Source: Streptomyces neyagawaensis
Lineage (GTDB): Bacteria; Actinomycetota; Actinomycetes; Streptomycetales; Streptomycetaceae
Direction of reading: 5' to 3'
NCBI RefSeq assembly: GCF_023516595.1
Contig: NZ_JAMGBG010000010.1
Span: 186,001-250,000 of the forward strand
Length of the DNA: 64,000 bases
Under the pieces are notes generated by a model. The model did no database searches and had not been told where the DNA came from. It saw nothing but the letters and a program-made list of their open reading frames with translations. The position numbers and the translations under genes were made by a program. The first letter of the stretch is position 1. Each line of letters starts with the position of its first letter. Shown in pieces: positions 51,300 to 59,779 of the stretch.

Positions 51300-51359
51300 C
51301 CGCCTGGCTCGCCGTTGCGCACAAGTGCGCACACAGGGCTTGACGCGACGCGAGTGGTT

Positions 51360-51369
51360 GTGAGCTCAC
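51360..51369. promoter_or_regulatory. Half-site palindrome upstream of the P450 relic
   Basis: GTGAGCTCAC, a perfect 10-base palindrome with the same GTGA/TCAC ends as the TetR 2 operators, 12 bases before the full site at 51381. Confidence 0.4.
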
Positions 51370-51380
51370 GCTCACCCTAT

Positions 51381-51400
51381 GTGTGAGTACTGACTCACAC
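51381..51400. promoter_or_regulatory. TetR 2 operator copy upstream of the P450 relic
   Basis: GTGTGAGTACTGACTCACAC: the same eight-base-arm, four-base-spacer layout as 50564-50583, with one position changed symmetrically (A to G on one arm, T to C on the other). Confidence 0.75.
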
Positions 51401-51505
51401 AGAGGTTCGCTTCTCTTCGCTTCCCGCGCCCTCGTGCCGACAGCTCAGTCCTCTTCCACCTCCGGAGCTCCGTCGTGGTCCGAGCAACTCGAAGGAGGGT
51501 TGTCG

Positions 51506-51931
51506 ATGCATGCGACCCTGCCGCTGCCCACCTCCGACGTCGGCCTGTTCGCCGACGACGTGCTGCGGGACCGTATCCCGCGCTCCGCCAGCTCCGGGAA
51601 GCAGGCCCCGCTGTACGGCTGACCGCATACGACGCCTGGGGCCTTCCCCGCTGCGCCGCTGCGACCAGGTCCGCGCGGCTCTGGCCGACCACGAACGGTT
51701 CTCGTCGGCGCGAGGTGTGGGTACGAGGACCAAGTTCAACGCCCGGCGAAGGGCACCGTGCTGGCCGGCGTCCCGCCGGAGCACACCCGGGCGTGGTCGC
51801 GGTGCGCGAGCCGGGAGGAGGCGGACGAGAAGAGCACCATGCTGCCCGGGCCGGCCTCGCGCGTCAGCCGGTCCGCGGCGCGCCCGGCCCGGACCGCACT
51901 CGACCGGTTCGGCGTCACGAGTGCGGTCCCG
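51506..51931 (+). pseudogene. Cytochrome P450 relic, frameshifted and truncated
   Basis: From ATG 51506, with GAAGGAGGG upstream, the frame reads LPTSDVGLFADDVLRD. It then continues in a second frame as PYPALRQLREAGPAVRLTAY and AWGLPR, then in a third as DQVRAALADHERFSSARGVG, and finally GTVLAGVPPEHTRAW before decaying into a stop at 51929-51931. These are the first 110 or so residues of a bacterial P450, resembling the CYP199-type protein at 28568 (which also begins with LPTSD). The I-helix and haem loop are absent. Confidence 0.82.
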
Positions 51932-52020
51932 TAGGTCGCTCACGAGCTCGCTGCGGCACTCCGTCCCGGCTACTGCGTCGCGAGCCTTGGGAATTCTCCG
52001 GCCCGCGGGTCAAGGAGCCA

Positions 52021-52680
52021 TCAGGTGAGTTCGATCCCGGTTCCGACCGCCACCGACTCATAGCCGGTGGCGAAGTCCCGTACACCCGCCTTGAGCAGGC
52101 CGTCTACCAGGGAGTTCCCGACCTCGCTGAGACCGGCGTCGTGGATCGACAGAGCGCGCCGGGGTTTGATCTCGCGGACGTAGTCGACGACTTCGCCGGT
52201 CTTGGACCACGGCCCGTGGACCGGCACCAGGAGCGTGTCCACCGGGCGGGTGGGCACGGTGAACGCGTCGCCCGGGTGGAAGACAGTGCCGCCCGTTTCC
52301 GTGTTCCCCACCAGGAAGCCGACGTTGGTGACCTGAGGGAAGTCCGGGTGGGTCGGGGCGTGCAGTTCCCCGTGCACCTCGACGCCGATGCCCCCGATGT
52401 CGAAGGCGTCTCCGTCACCGACCACGGTGACCCGGCCGGCGCCGAGCCCGTCGAGCCGGTCCGCCACCGAACGGTCGGCCCGGATCCGCAGGGCGGGCTC
52501 GGCCTCGGCCGCCGCGCGCAGCACGGGCTCGGCGAAATGGTCCTCGTGTTCGTGCGTCACGAGCACCGCGTCGGCACCCTCCAGTGCCCGGGGGTCGGAG
52601 AAGACACCGGGATCGATGACGATGACCACGCCGTCCCGCTCCAGCCGGATACAGGCGTGTCCGCACCTGATGAGTCGCAT
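52021..52680 (-). CDS. MBL-fold metallo-hydrolase coupled to the carotenoid-oxygenase gene
   Basis: A 219-residue metallo-beta-lactamase-fold protein with THEHEDH, VHGELHAPTHPD and FHPGDAFTV metal-binding segments. It is clearly paralogous to the protein at 5271-5912. Start ATG 52680 aligns with the paralogue's N-terminus; a GTG at 52692 overlaps the upstream stop (GTGA) and would add four residues. The tight link to a lignostilbene-dioxygenase-like gene suggests a lactone or ester hydrolase handling a cleavage product, but the family is too broad to be sure. Confidence 0.85.
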   Translation of the reverse strand: MRLIRCGHACIRLERDGVVIVIDPGVFSDPRALEGADAVLVTHEHEDHFAEPVLRAAAEAEPALRIRADRSVADRLDGLGAGRVTVVGDGDAFDIGGIGVEVHGELHAPTHPDFPQVTNVGFLVGNTETGGTVFHPGDAFTVPTRPVDTLLVPVHGPWSKTGEVVDYVREIKPRRALSIHDAGLSEVGNSLVDGLLKAGVRDFATGYESVAVGTGIELT

Positions 52681-52688
52681 CTGGCCGC

Positions 52689-54224
52689 TCACTTTCGCAG
52701 TTCGTTGTCGGGAACCCACGTGCCGTGAAAGCCGTAGCGCAGCCGGAAGGGGATCTTCACGGTGGCGATGGGGCCGGCGGCGATGTCGAGGGCGTCGAGG
52801 ATGACCAGGTCGTGCCGGTTCTGGTCGCGGCGGCCGACAAGCGACAGCAGGTAGCCCTCGCCTTCGGCGGCGTCTGCCGACTTCGGCACGAACACCGGCT
52901 CCTCGGGCGCGGCGTGCTCGCCGGGCGCCCAGTGCGTCGTCTCACCGGTGTCGTTGTCGCGGTGGATGAGGGAGTTGAACGGCGGGCCCATCGGGCCGAC
53001 CTCGCACTTCGGCTCGTCGGGATGCATACCGCCGATCCACCCGTGCCGGTGCTTCTCCATCAGCACACGGGGGTCCACGCGGGGCATGTCACCGGGCGAG
53101 GCGATGAGCTTTTCGCTGCGGTAGGTGTTCTTGGCGTCGTCCCAGTGAGCGGCGCCCTGGGTGAGGTCGAACGTCCAGCGGTGCAGGAACGGCGGCTGCT
53201 CGGGCAGTAGGCCGACGGTCGTCTTCGGGAACTGGGAGAACCAGCCGGACTTGGTGACGAAGTGGTCGGCGACCAGAGTGTCGCCGTGGGTCCACGCATT
53301 AAGGGAGTGCGTCTCCATGAGCTGCTCGCTGCGGAACCACTTGATGCCGCTCACGCCCTGCTCACGGGGGATAATCGCGACGTAGGTCTCCCGGTTCGGG
53401 TCCCAGACGAAGTACTGCTCCTCCCTCTTCAGCTGCTCAGGATCGGCGACCATGGGCGAGATCGTGAAGACCAAGTGGTCCCGGGTGACCAGCCAGTCGT
53501 GCACCATCGACGAGTACGGCACCTCGAAGGTCTGGGAGCGGGTGACCTTGCCGGAGGCCGAGATCTCGTAGATGTGGATCTGCTTGTCCGGCAGCCCGCT
53601 GGCGTTGTACGCGAAGGCGATCAGTTCGCCCGTGCGCGGATCGTGCTTGGGGTGTGCGGTGAAGGTACGTCCGGTGATCTGGCCGGAGAAGTCGTGGACG
53701 CCCTTCGTCTCCAGGGTCAGCGGGTCCAACTCGTACGGGAGCGCCGCTTCCTTGAGCGCGAGCAGCTTGCCGGCGTGCCAGATGATCGACGTGTTGGCGT
53801 TGCCGTCGTCGACGCCGGCCACGGACGGGTCGTCGGTGTAGGGGTTGCGGTACGCCCCGAACAGGGCCCGGCGAGCCTGGTGTTCGAGCTCGAAGCGCCG
53901 GGTACGGACGTACTTGGTCTTCAGATCGGCGTGGCCGTTCTCGAACCGAACCATGTGGATCATGCCGTCGCCGTTGATGTACACGTCATTGGCGAACCGC
54001 GGCGGGTACCGGGTGTCCGCGGCGGCACGGTAGAAGGCGCCGGACAGCTCGGGCGGGATGCGGCCCTCGACCTCCAGGTCGTGGACATCCGCCTCGATCC
54101 GCGACGGAGCGAAGAACCCCCCGAATTTCGGCGTGTCCGGGAACTGCATGGTCTCCGGAGGCGGTTGGGTGCCCACGGGCTGTTGTCCGGGCGTTCCGCC
54201 GGGCTGCGTCGTTGCAGTGGCCAT
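52689..54224 (-). CDS. Carotenoid-oxygenase-family protein (lignostilbene-dioxygenase-like)
   Basis: A 511-residue protein with the seven-bladed propeller signature. The four iron-binding His are visible in TAHPKHDP, SMVHDWLVT, METHSLNAW and YGFHGTW. It lacks a signal peptide. Bacterial members with this length cleave the central double bond of stilbenes or propenyl phenols (lignostilbene, isoeugenol) to aromatic aldehydes; a carotenoid-cleaving role is the alternative. The surrounding aromatic genes favour the first. It is divergent from a LysR gene and coupled to the MBL gene downstream. Confidence 0.9.
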   Translation of the reverse strand: MATATTQPGGTPGQQPVGTQPPPETMQFPDTPKFGGFFAPSRIEADVHDLEVEGRIPPELSGAFYRAAADTRYPPRFANDVYINGDGMIHMVRFENGHADLKTKYVRTRRFELEHQARRALFGAYRNPYTDDPSVAGVDDGNANTSIIWHAGKLLALKEAALPYELDPLTLETKGVHDFSGQITGRTFTAHPKHDPRTGELIAFAYNASGLPDKQIHIYEISASGKVTRSQTFEVPYSSMVHDWLVTRDHLVFTISPMVADPEQLKREEQYFVWDPNRETYVAIIPREQGVSGIKWFRSEQLMETHSLNAWTHGDTLVADHFVTKSGWFSQFPKTTVGLLPEQPPFLHRWTFDLTQGAAHWDDAKNTYRSEKLIASPGDMPRVDPRVLMEKHRHGWIGGMHPDEPKCEVGPMGPPFNSLIHRDNDTGETTHWAPGEHAAPEEPVFVPKSADAAEGEGYLLSLVGRRDQNRHDLVILDALDIAAGPIATVKIPFRLRYGFHGTWVPDNELRK

Positions 54225-54277
54225 GGCTCTCTTCCCTGTGACAAGGTCTGAATCAAGCGAAGAATGTGATGGATGAT

Positions 54278-54309
54278 CCTGAGCATCGGCGCTCCACTGC
54301 GAGCTCAGG
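54278..54309. promoter_or_regulatory. Candidate LysR site
   Basis: CCTGAGC (54278-54284) and GCTCAGG (54303-54309) form an interrupted palindrome in the 207-bp gap between the oxygenase and LysR genes. A further GAGCTCAG lies near 54348. Confidence 0.4.
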
Positions 54310-54431
54310 CATCGCGGAATCGGGTGGAAGCGCTGGTGGATATGAGCTCAGCAGCTCGTCTTGCCCATGATGTCTCGGTCACGCCTTCAGCGTCCAACAC
54401 TCAATCACGCACGAAATGATCGGAGATTGCG

Positions 54432-55343
54432 ATGGATCTGCGGCAGATGGAGTACGCGGTGGCCATCGCCGACGAGCTCAACTTCACCCGTGCCGCAGCG
54501 CGCTGCCGCATCGGGCAGTCCGGGCTCAGCCACCAGATCACCCAGCTCGAAAGGGAGGTCGGGACCATACTGTTCGAACGGACGAGCCGCAGCGTCCGGC
54601 TGACCCAGGCCGGACAGACCTTCGTGGCCTGCGCACGGCGGGTGCTCACGGCAGTGCAGGAGATGCACGCAGACATCGCCGCGCTGGACGGACTCGTGCG
54701 AGGACGGCTGCGCATCGGCTCGGTGGCGCTCACGGCCGGCGACATCGACCAGCTCGGCCTGTTGCGGGAGTACCAGGAGGCCTACCCCGCGGTCGAGGTC
54801 ATCCTCTCCGACGCCGACGGGGTGGAGGCCGCCGCCCAGCTCCTGACCGGCGAACTCGAGGTCGCCGTGATCGCCCTGCACGAGCACCAGTTGCCCCAGG
54901 GCATCGCGTACCACCTGCTCCGCCTGGTGCCTCTCGTGGCCGTGGTGGGCCGTCGGCACCGGCTGCGTGGGACCGGCGTCACGGATCTCGGCAAGCTGGC
55001 CGACGAGCGCTTCCTCGAATGCGGCCCGGACACGGGACTTCGCGCGCAGGTGGACGCCGCGTTCGACCGCGCGCGGGCCCGCCGCAGGGGTGTCTGCGCG
55101 TTGCGGAACGCGGGAGATCTCACCTCGCTGGCGATCGAGGGCATCGGGGTGACCGTGGTACCCCGCCCGGTGGCCGACGCCATCGTCCCCGCCGACCACG
55201 CCGACTGCGTCCTGCGCCTCGACGATCCCCAGGCACTCCAGCCACTGGCCCTCGTGCACCGCGACCCCGCCCCGGCCTCCCCCGCGGCCCAGGCCTTCCT
55301 GCGGCTCGCACTCGCCCTCCTGCCCGGAGGAGGCAGCACCTGA
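54432..55343 (+). CDS. LysR-family transcriptional regulator (module D)
   Basis: A 303-residue LysR protein of the type with an MDLRQMEYAVAIADELNFTR start. HTH residues 18-37 (TRAAARCRIGQSGLSHQITQ) precede the linker helix and effector domain. ATG 54432 lacks a strong Shine-Dalgarno sequence (GGAG nine bases upstream). Being divergent from the carotenoid-oxygenase gene, it likely controls that gene and the coupled MBL gene. Confidence 0.9.
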   Translation: MDLRQMEYAVAIADELNFTRAAARCRIGQSGLSHQITQLEREVGTILFERTSRSVRLTQAGQTFVACARRVLTAVQEMHADIAALDGLVRGRLRIGSVALTAGDIDQLGLLREYQEAYPAVEVILSDADGVEAAAQLLTGELEVAVIALHEHQLPQGIAYHLLRLVPLVAVVGRRHRLRGTGVTDLGKLADERFLECGPDTGLRAQVDAAFDRARARRRGVCALRNAGDLTSLAIEGIGVTVVPRPVADAIVPADHADCVLRLDDPQALQPLALVHRDPAPASPAAQAFLRLALALLPGGGST

Positions 55344-55766
55344 CCCGAAGGACACGCCGAGAACAGCACGTCCAGATCCAGGCGGCGCCGCCGGCGGCCC
55401 TCCGCCGACGTTCGGAGCCGGGCGAGCCCCCTCTCATGGCCACGACGGACAGGGCGGACGGGGCGGACGGGCATCCAGGACGTAGCGGCATCCGACACAT
55501 CGATGATCCACATCTGTGATCTCCATCGGACAGGGCCTAGGCAGCACCTGCCCGCTGGCCCATAGTCGTCTCCACCCGGCGCCGGAGCCGCTCCCCCTCA
55601 CCGATGTCGGGTCGGCGCAGGCGCCGGACCTCTCCGCCGCCTGCGCGACCGCCCGGCAGCCGTACGGCGCCCCACGCTCCGCTGCCCCTGCCACGCGGCC
55701 CGCACGTGCGTGGGCCGCGCGCCACCGGAGACCTTCTCTCCCGACACGCCACGTGGAGTTCTCGCA
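55344..55766. other. Intergenic stretch, no gene seen
   Basis: No frame here has convincing protein features. A hairpin (CGCGGCCC at 55694-55701 with GGGCCGCG at 55712-55719) could end LysR transcription. Confidence 0.45.
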
Positions 55767-55896
55767 TGCCTACCTCGTGCCCTCGCCCCCGTCCCTGTCG
55801 GCAGCGGCCGGTGACGACCCGCCATCCGAACGGACCGTGTCCGGTCCCGGCCACCGGCTTCGCCTCACGCTGCTGATGGCCGGCGCCTGTCTGCTC
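55767..55896 (+). pseudogene. Possible N-terminal remnant of an MFS transporter gene
   Basis: The frame reads SPPSLSAAAGDDPPSERTVS followed by GPGHRLRLTLLMAGACL and then breaks. The intact transporter at 32165-33412 has GGRLRVVLLMAGSCLPILG at the same place after a similar Pro/Ser-rich head. I read this as a truncated relative; it is short and therefore uncertain. Confidence 0.4.
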
Positions 55897-57127
55897 AGAC
55901 CGAAGTCGATGGGCAGCCAGATCTGCGGGCTGCGGCCGGCCTCAGCTCGGCGTCCGGGTCGTAGCCGTAGATCCATCCGTTGGCGACGAGGGGGTCCTCC
56001 TGGGCGTAGAGCGCGTCGCGTTCACGCTGCTCGGGTCCGTCGTCGAGATGGTTGATGTGCGACCGGCCGTGGCTGACCGTCTGGAGACGGGTGGTGCGAG
56101 GGATGCGCAGCACTTCGTAGCGCCGCAGCGCGGCGGTCGGGTTGCCCATGCCGTCCGCGAGGCACCGGGCCAGGACGGCGGCGTCCTCGATCGCCTGGGC
56201 GGCGCCCTGCGCGAAGAACGGGAACATGGGGTGGGCGGCGTCACCCAACAGCGTGGCCCCGCCGACCGTCCACCGAGGCAGGGGCGCCCGGTCCAGCAGG
56301 GCCCATCGGCCGGGTGTTCCGGAGGCACGGATGAGGTCGACGAGACGGGGGTCCCAGCCGTCGAACTCGGTGAGGAACTCCCCGACGGTGGCCGTGGCGG
56401 TCCAGGACTCCACGGTGTAGTCCCTGGCCGGCGCGAAGGCGACGACGTTGACGAGCCGCCCACCGGAGACGGGGTAGTGGACCAGGTGACGGCCTGGGCC
56501 GATCCACAGAGTCTGGGCGGCTCGGCGGGCGAAGTCCGGTGCCTGGTCGGCGGGGACGAGCGCGCGGTAGGCGCAGATGCCGGAGTAGGTCGCGGGTGAG
56601 GTTCCGAAGAGGCAGCCCCGTACGACGGAGTGGACACCGTCGGCACCGATCACGATGTCGGCCTCGGCTCTGGTGCCGTCGGCGAAGTCGATCTCAAGGG
56701 CGTCGCCGCGGGGTGAGACGCCGACGCACTTGCGTCCGAGTTCGATGCTCGTGGCCGATACCCGGGACTGGATCGCTGCCAGCAGGTCGGCGCGGTGGAC
56801 GGTGTAGGTCTGCTCGCCGTAGAGCCGCTCGCAGGAGGCGGCGAGGTCTTCGGCGGACAGGACCGTCCCGTCCTGCCAGCGCCGGAACTCCCAGCCCACG
56901 ACGAGCTGCACAGCACCCTTGCGCAACTCGTCGAGGACGCCGAGCTTGCGCAACTGGCGTGCGGCGTTGGGTGCTACGACCAGGCCGGCGCCCACTTCTC
57001 CCAGCCGGGGTGCCTGTTCGTAGACCGTGCTGGACAGACCTTCCCGGTGCAGGAATGCGGCCGCGGCGAGGCCGCCTATGCCGCCTCCCAGGATCGCGAT
57101 CCTCGGTCGGGTCTCGTGCGTTGTCAT
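55895..57127 (-). CDS. FAD-dependent aromatic monooxygenase (salicylate/6-hydroxynicotinate-hydroxylase-like), module E
   Basis: A 410-residue flavin hydroxylase. N-terminal ILGGGIGGLAAAAFLHREG, DG motif IVIGADGVHSVVRG, and GD motif TLLGDAAHPMFPFFAQGAAQ are all typical. The last 15 or so residues (AAARRSGCPSTSV) look unconserved, and the gene end abuts the MFS remnant, so its tail may have been replaced by a rearrangement. It is divergent from an IclR gene; a TCATTGAACGAAC site lies in the 192-bp gap. It would oxidise an aromatic acid, perhaps with loss of carboxylate. Confidence 0.88.
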   Translation of the reverse strand: MTTHETRPRIAILGGGIGGLAAAAFLHREGLSSTVYEQAPRLGEVGAGLVVAPNAARQLRKLGVLDELRKGAVQLVVGWEFRRWQDGTVLSAEDLAASCERLYGEQTYTVHRADLLAAIQSRVSATSIELGRKCVGVSPRGDALEIDFADGTRAEADIVIGADGVHSVVRGCLFGTSPATYSGICAYRALVPADQAPDFARRAAQTLWIGPGRHLVHYPVSGGRLVNVVAFAPARDYTVESWTATATVGEFLTEFDGWDPRLVDLIRASGTPGRWALLDRAPLPRWTVGGATLLGDAAHPMFPFFAQGAAQAIEDAAVLARCLADGMGNPTAALRRYEVLRIPRTTRLQTVSHGRSHINHLDDGPEQRERDALYAQEDPLVANGWIYGYDPDAELRPAAARRSGCPSTSV

Positions 57128-57265
57128 GAGGAAGCCCCTCTGGTTTCATCGCCCGTCTCATGGCTTCACGGTCGGCGGGACGGTGTGGGTGGTGGCATTC
57201 CGGCGCCGTGCGGCATCCGGCGCGCTCATGGTGCCCAGAACCGTGAGGTCGGGGGCATCATGAGT

Positions 57266-57278
57266 CATTGAACGAACA
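57266..57278. promoter_or_regulatory. IclR (module E) operator copy 1
   Basis: TCATTGAACGAAC in the monooxygenase/IclR gap; the same 13 bases recur at 58124-58136 upstream of the aldehyde dehydrogenase gene. Confidence 0.65.
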
Positions 57279-57319
57279 TGCCGGTCCTGCCGATCGACGG
57301 GAGGGGAGGTGACGGCTCC

Positions 57320-58099
57320 ATGCCCCGAACGAGCGAACCCGGGCGAAGCGTGAGCTCCCGCCTGCTCGACCTGCTGTTCTCCTTCGAGGCCGGGCAGAGC
57401 GAGCTGAGTCTGGCCGAGCTCGGACGAAAGACAGGTCTGCCGCACCCCACCGCTCGCCGACTGGTGCGGGAGCTCACCGCCGCCGGCGCGCTGGAACAGC
57501 GGGAGAACGGCCGGTTCGTCGTCGGCCTGCGGCTGTGGCAGCTGGGCACTCTGGCGCCACTGACCGAGTCGCTGCGCACGATGGCGCAGCCGTACATGGA
57601 AGACCTCTACAGCGCCCTGCATCAGCATGTGCAGCTCGCCGTCCTCGAAGGCAGGGAAGCCGTCGTCATCGAGCGGCTGTCGGCGCCGCAGGCGCTCGAC
57701 CTCGTCTCCGGGGTCGGCGGTCGGCTGCCGCTGCACTGCTCGGGAGTGGGCAAGATCCTTCTCGGCCACGGTGGCACCGAGCTGATGAACGAGGTGCTGG
57801 GAGGCCCGTTGCAGCGGTTCACGTCGCGTACGGTCACCGATCCGGAGGCGATTCGCCGTGAGCTCGCCGAGTGCCGGCGCACGGGCAGTTCGCTGGTGCG
57901 TGGTGAGCTGACCGAGGGTGCGGATTCGATCGCGACGCGGGTCATGGACCACGAGGGCCGGGTGGTCGCCGCGCTCTCCGTCGTCGTCCGCAGCAGCTCC
58001 GTGCAGACGCAAGCCGTCCTCCCTTCAGTGATCACGAGCGGTCTGGCGATCTCGCGGAGGCTCGGCTGGCAGCCCGGGATCAAAGTCCGCCAGGGCTGA
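57320..58099 (+). CDS. IclR-family transcriptional regulator (module E)
   Basis: A 259-residue regulator: winged helix at about residues 15-70 (SLAELGRKTGLPHPTARRLV) and IclR effector domain after it (HQHVQLAVLEGREAVVIERL; LPLHCSGVGKILLG). ATG 57320 has GGGGAGG at a good distance; an upstream ATG at 57278 lacks one. It lies between the monooxygenase and aldehyde dehydrogenase genes, with an identical 13-base site before each, so it probably controls both directions. Confidence 0.9.
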   Translation: MPRTSEPGRSVSSRLLDLLFSFEAGQSELSLAELGRKTGLPHPTARRLVRELTAAGALEQRENGRFVVGLRLWQLGTLAPLTESLRTMAQPYMEDLYSALHQHVQLAVLEGREAVVIERLSAPQALDLVSGVGGRLPLHCSGVGKILLGHGGTELMNEVLGGPLQRFTSRTVTDPEAIRRELAECRRTGSSLVRGELTEGADSIATRVMDHEGRVVAALSVVVRSSSVQTQAVLPSVITSGLAISRRLGWQPGIKVRQG

Positions 58100-58123
58100 C
58101 CCTCCACCAGATGTACCGGATGT

Positions 58124-58136
58124 TCATTGAACGAAC
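58124..58136. promoter_or_regulatory. IclR (module E) operator copy 2
   Basis: TCATTGAACGAAC; the overlapping GTTCATTGAAC (58122-58132) is a perfect 11-base palindrome. It lies about 100 bases upstream of the aldehyde dehydrogenase start. Confidence 0.65.
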
Positions 58137-58234
58137 GGGCGCATTGTCCCGCCGCATGTGACTTCGGATACTCCCCGCGGAACCCGTGGAGCAGCCGTGC
58201 ACTCGGGACCCCGAGCCGCGGAGGAGAAACCCTG

Positions 58235-59725
58235 ATGTCCACCACCGAAGCAGCTCCCGCCGAGCCGTCAAAAGCCACGACCTCCGACCTGCTCATCGCC
58301 GGCAAGTCCGTGCCGGCACAGGACGGCCGGTACGTCGAGACGCATGAGGCTCTCACCGGGCAGCCGATCGCTCGCGTGGCCGCGGCAACCGTCGCTGACG
58401 TGAACACTGCTGTCGACGCCGCCGCGGCCGCGCTGCCGGCCTGGGCCGAGCTTCCCCCTGCCCGCCGTCGAGCCGTGCTGGCGTGCGCGGCGGAGCTCTT
58501 CGGCGAGCGTGCCGAGGAGCTCGCCGCGACCATGGGCCGTGAGATGGGTGCCACCCGGCCGTGGTGCGGCTTCAACGTCCATGTCGCACAGGGCATGCTC
58601 ACCGAGGCCGCCGCCCAGGCGTACTCCGCGGTGGGTGAGGTGATCCCCTCCGACGTGCCGGGCCTCACCGCGCTCGGCGTACGCCAGCCGGCCGGTGTCG
58701 TGATCGGTGTCGCCCCCTGGAACGCGCCGCTGATCCTCGGCGTCCGCGCCATCGCGATGCCGCTGATCTACGGCAACACCGTTGTCCTGAAGGCCTCCGA
58801 GCAGACGCCGCTCACCCAGGCCGCCATCGTGCGGATCCTCCACGACGCCGGCGCCCCCGACGGCGTGGTCAATCTCGTCAGCAACGACCCCGCGGATGCC
58901 CCCGAAATAGTGGAGGCTCTCATCGCCCATCCGGCCAGCACACGCGTGAACTTCACCGGTTCCACCAAGGTGGGGCGCGTGATCGGCGAGCTCGGAGGGC
59001 GCCACCTCACCCGCGTGGTTCTCGAACTCGGCGGCAAGGCCCCGCTGCTCGTGCTGGACGACGCGGACCTGGAGGCGGCCGCGGCGGCAGCCGGCTTCGG
59101 CGCGTTCATGAACCAGGGCGAGATCTGCATGTCCACTGAGCGGGTCATCGTCGAGCGGTCCGTCGCCGACGAGCTGAGCACCCTGCTGGCCGAGCGCGCC
59201 GCCCAACTCGTGGTGGGTCCGCCCGACGACGACACCTCGCAGATCGGCCCCCTCGTACATGCCGGGGCACGCGACCATGTGGTCGCCCTGATCGAGGACG
59301 CCGTCGCGCACGGCGCCCAGGTACTCACGGGCGGGACCTCTGACGGTCTCTACGTCCGGCCGACCGTGCTGCGCGGTGTCACGTCGCAGATGAGGATCTA
59401 CCACGAGGAGACCTTCGGACCGGTCGTCTCGATCATCGAGGTGGCCGACGACGAGGAAGCCGTCGCGACCGCCAACGACACCGAATACGGCCTGTCCGCG
59501 AGCGTCTTCGGCCGAGACGGTGGACGGGCACTCGCAGTCGCCCGCCGTATCCGCTCCGGCATCTGCCACATCAACGGCGCTACCGTCCACGACGAGCCGC
59601 AGATGCCGTTCGGCGGTGTCGGCGCGAGTGGCTGGGGACGGTTCGGCTCACGTGCGGCGCTGGAGGAGTTCACGGAGCTGCGCTGGGTCACCCTCCAGTC
59701 CGGCGAGCGCCACTACCCGATCTGA
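58235..59725 (+). CDS. Aldehyde dehydrogenase (benzaldehyde/vanillin/salicylaldehyde type)
   Basis: A 496-residue NAD(P)-dependent aldehyde dehydrogenase. The oxyanion Asn lies in APWNAPLI, the cofactor loop in NFTGSTKVGR, the general-base Glu in LELGGKAPLLVL and the nucleophile Cys in NQGEICMSTER. The EICMSTER and INGATVHDEPQMPFGG blocks are typical of vanillin/salicylaldehyde dehydrogenases. ATG 58235 has GAGGAG nearby. It should oxidise the aldehyde made by the ThDP decarboxylase encoded next, or aldehydes from stilbene cleavage in module D, to the aromatic acid. Confidence 0.92.
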   Translation: MSTTEAAPAEPSKATTSDLLIAGKSVPAQDGRYVETHEALTGQPIARVAAATVADVNTAVDAAAAALPAWAELPPARRRAVLACAAELFGERAEELAATMGREMGATRPWCGFNVHVAQGMLTEAAAQAYSAVGEVIPSDVPGLTALGVRQPAGVVIGVAPWNAPLILGVRAIAMPLIYGNTVVLKASEQTPLTQAAIVRILHDAGAPDGVVNLVSNDPADAPEIVEALIAHPASTRVNFTGSTKVGRVIGELGGRHLTRVVLELGGKAPLLVLDDADLEAAAAAAGFGAFMNQGEICMSTERVIVERSVADELSTLLAERAAQLVVGPPDDDTSQIGPLVHAGARDHVVALIEDAVAHGAQVLTGGTSDGLYVRPTVLRGVTSQMRIYHEETFGPVVSIIEVADDEEAVATANDTEYGLSASVFGRDGGRALAVARRIRSGICHINGATVHDEPQMPFGGVGASGWGRFGSRAALEEFTELRWVTLQSGERHYPI

Positions 59726-59779
59726 GCGCCGCCCGTTCTCCCGCCCCTCGACCTGACCGCTCGCAAGGAGAAGCACACC

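Noticed and set aside
51395..52728. Open frames around the P450 relic considered as complete genes
   Set aside because: No single frame covers the conserved P450 blocks, and the I-helix and haem loop are absent.
52689..54224. Calling the carotenoid-oxygenase-family gene part of carotenoid synthesis
   Set aside because: No crt genes are nearby and the surroundings are aromatic catabolism, so a stilbene/propenylphenol-cleaving role is more likely.
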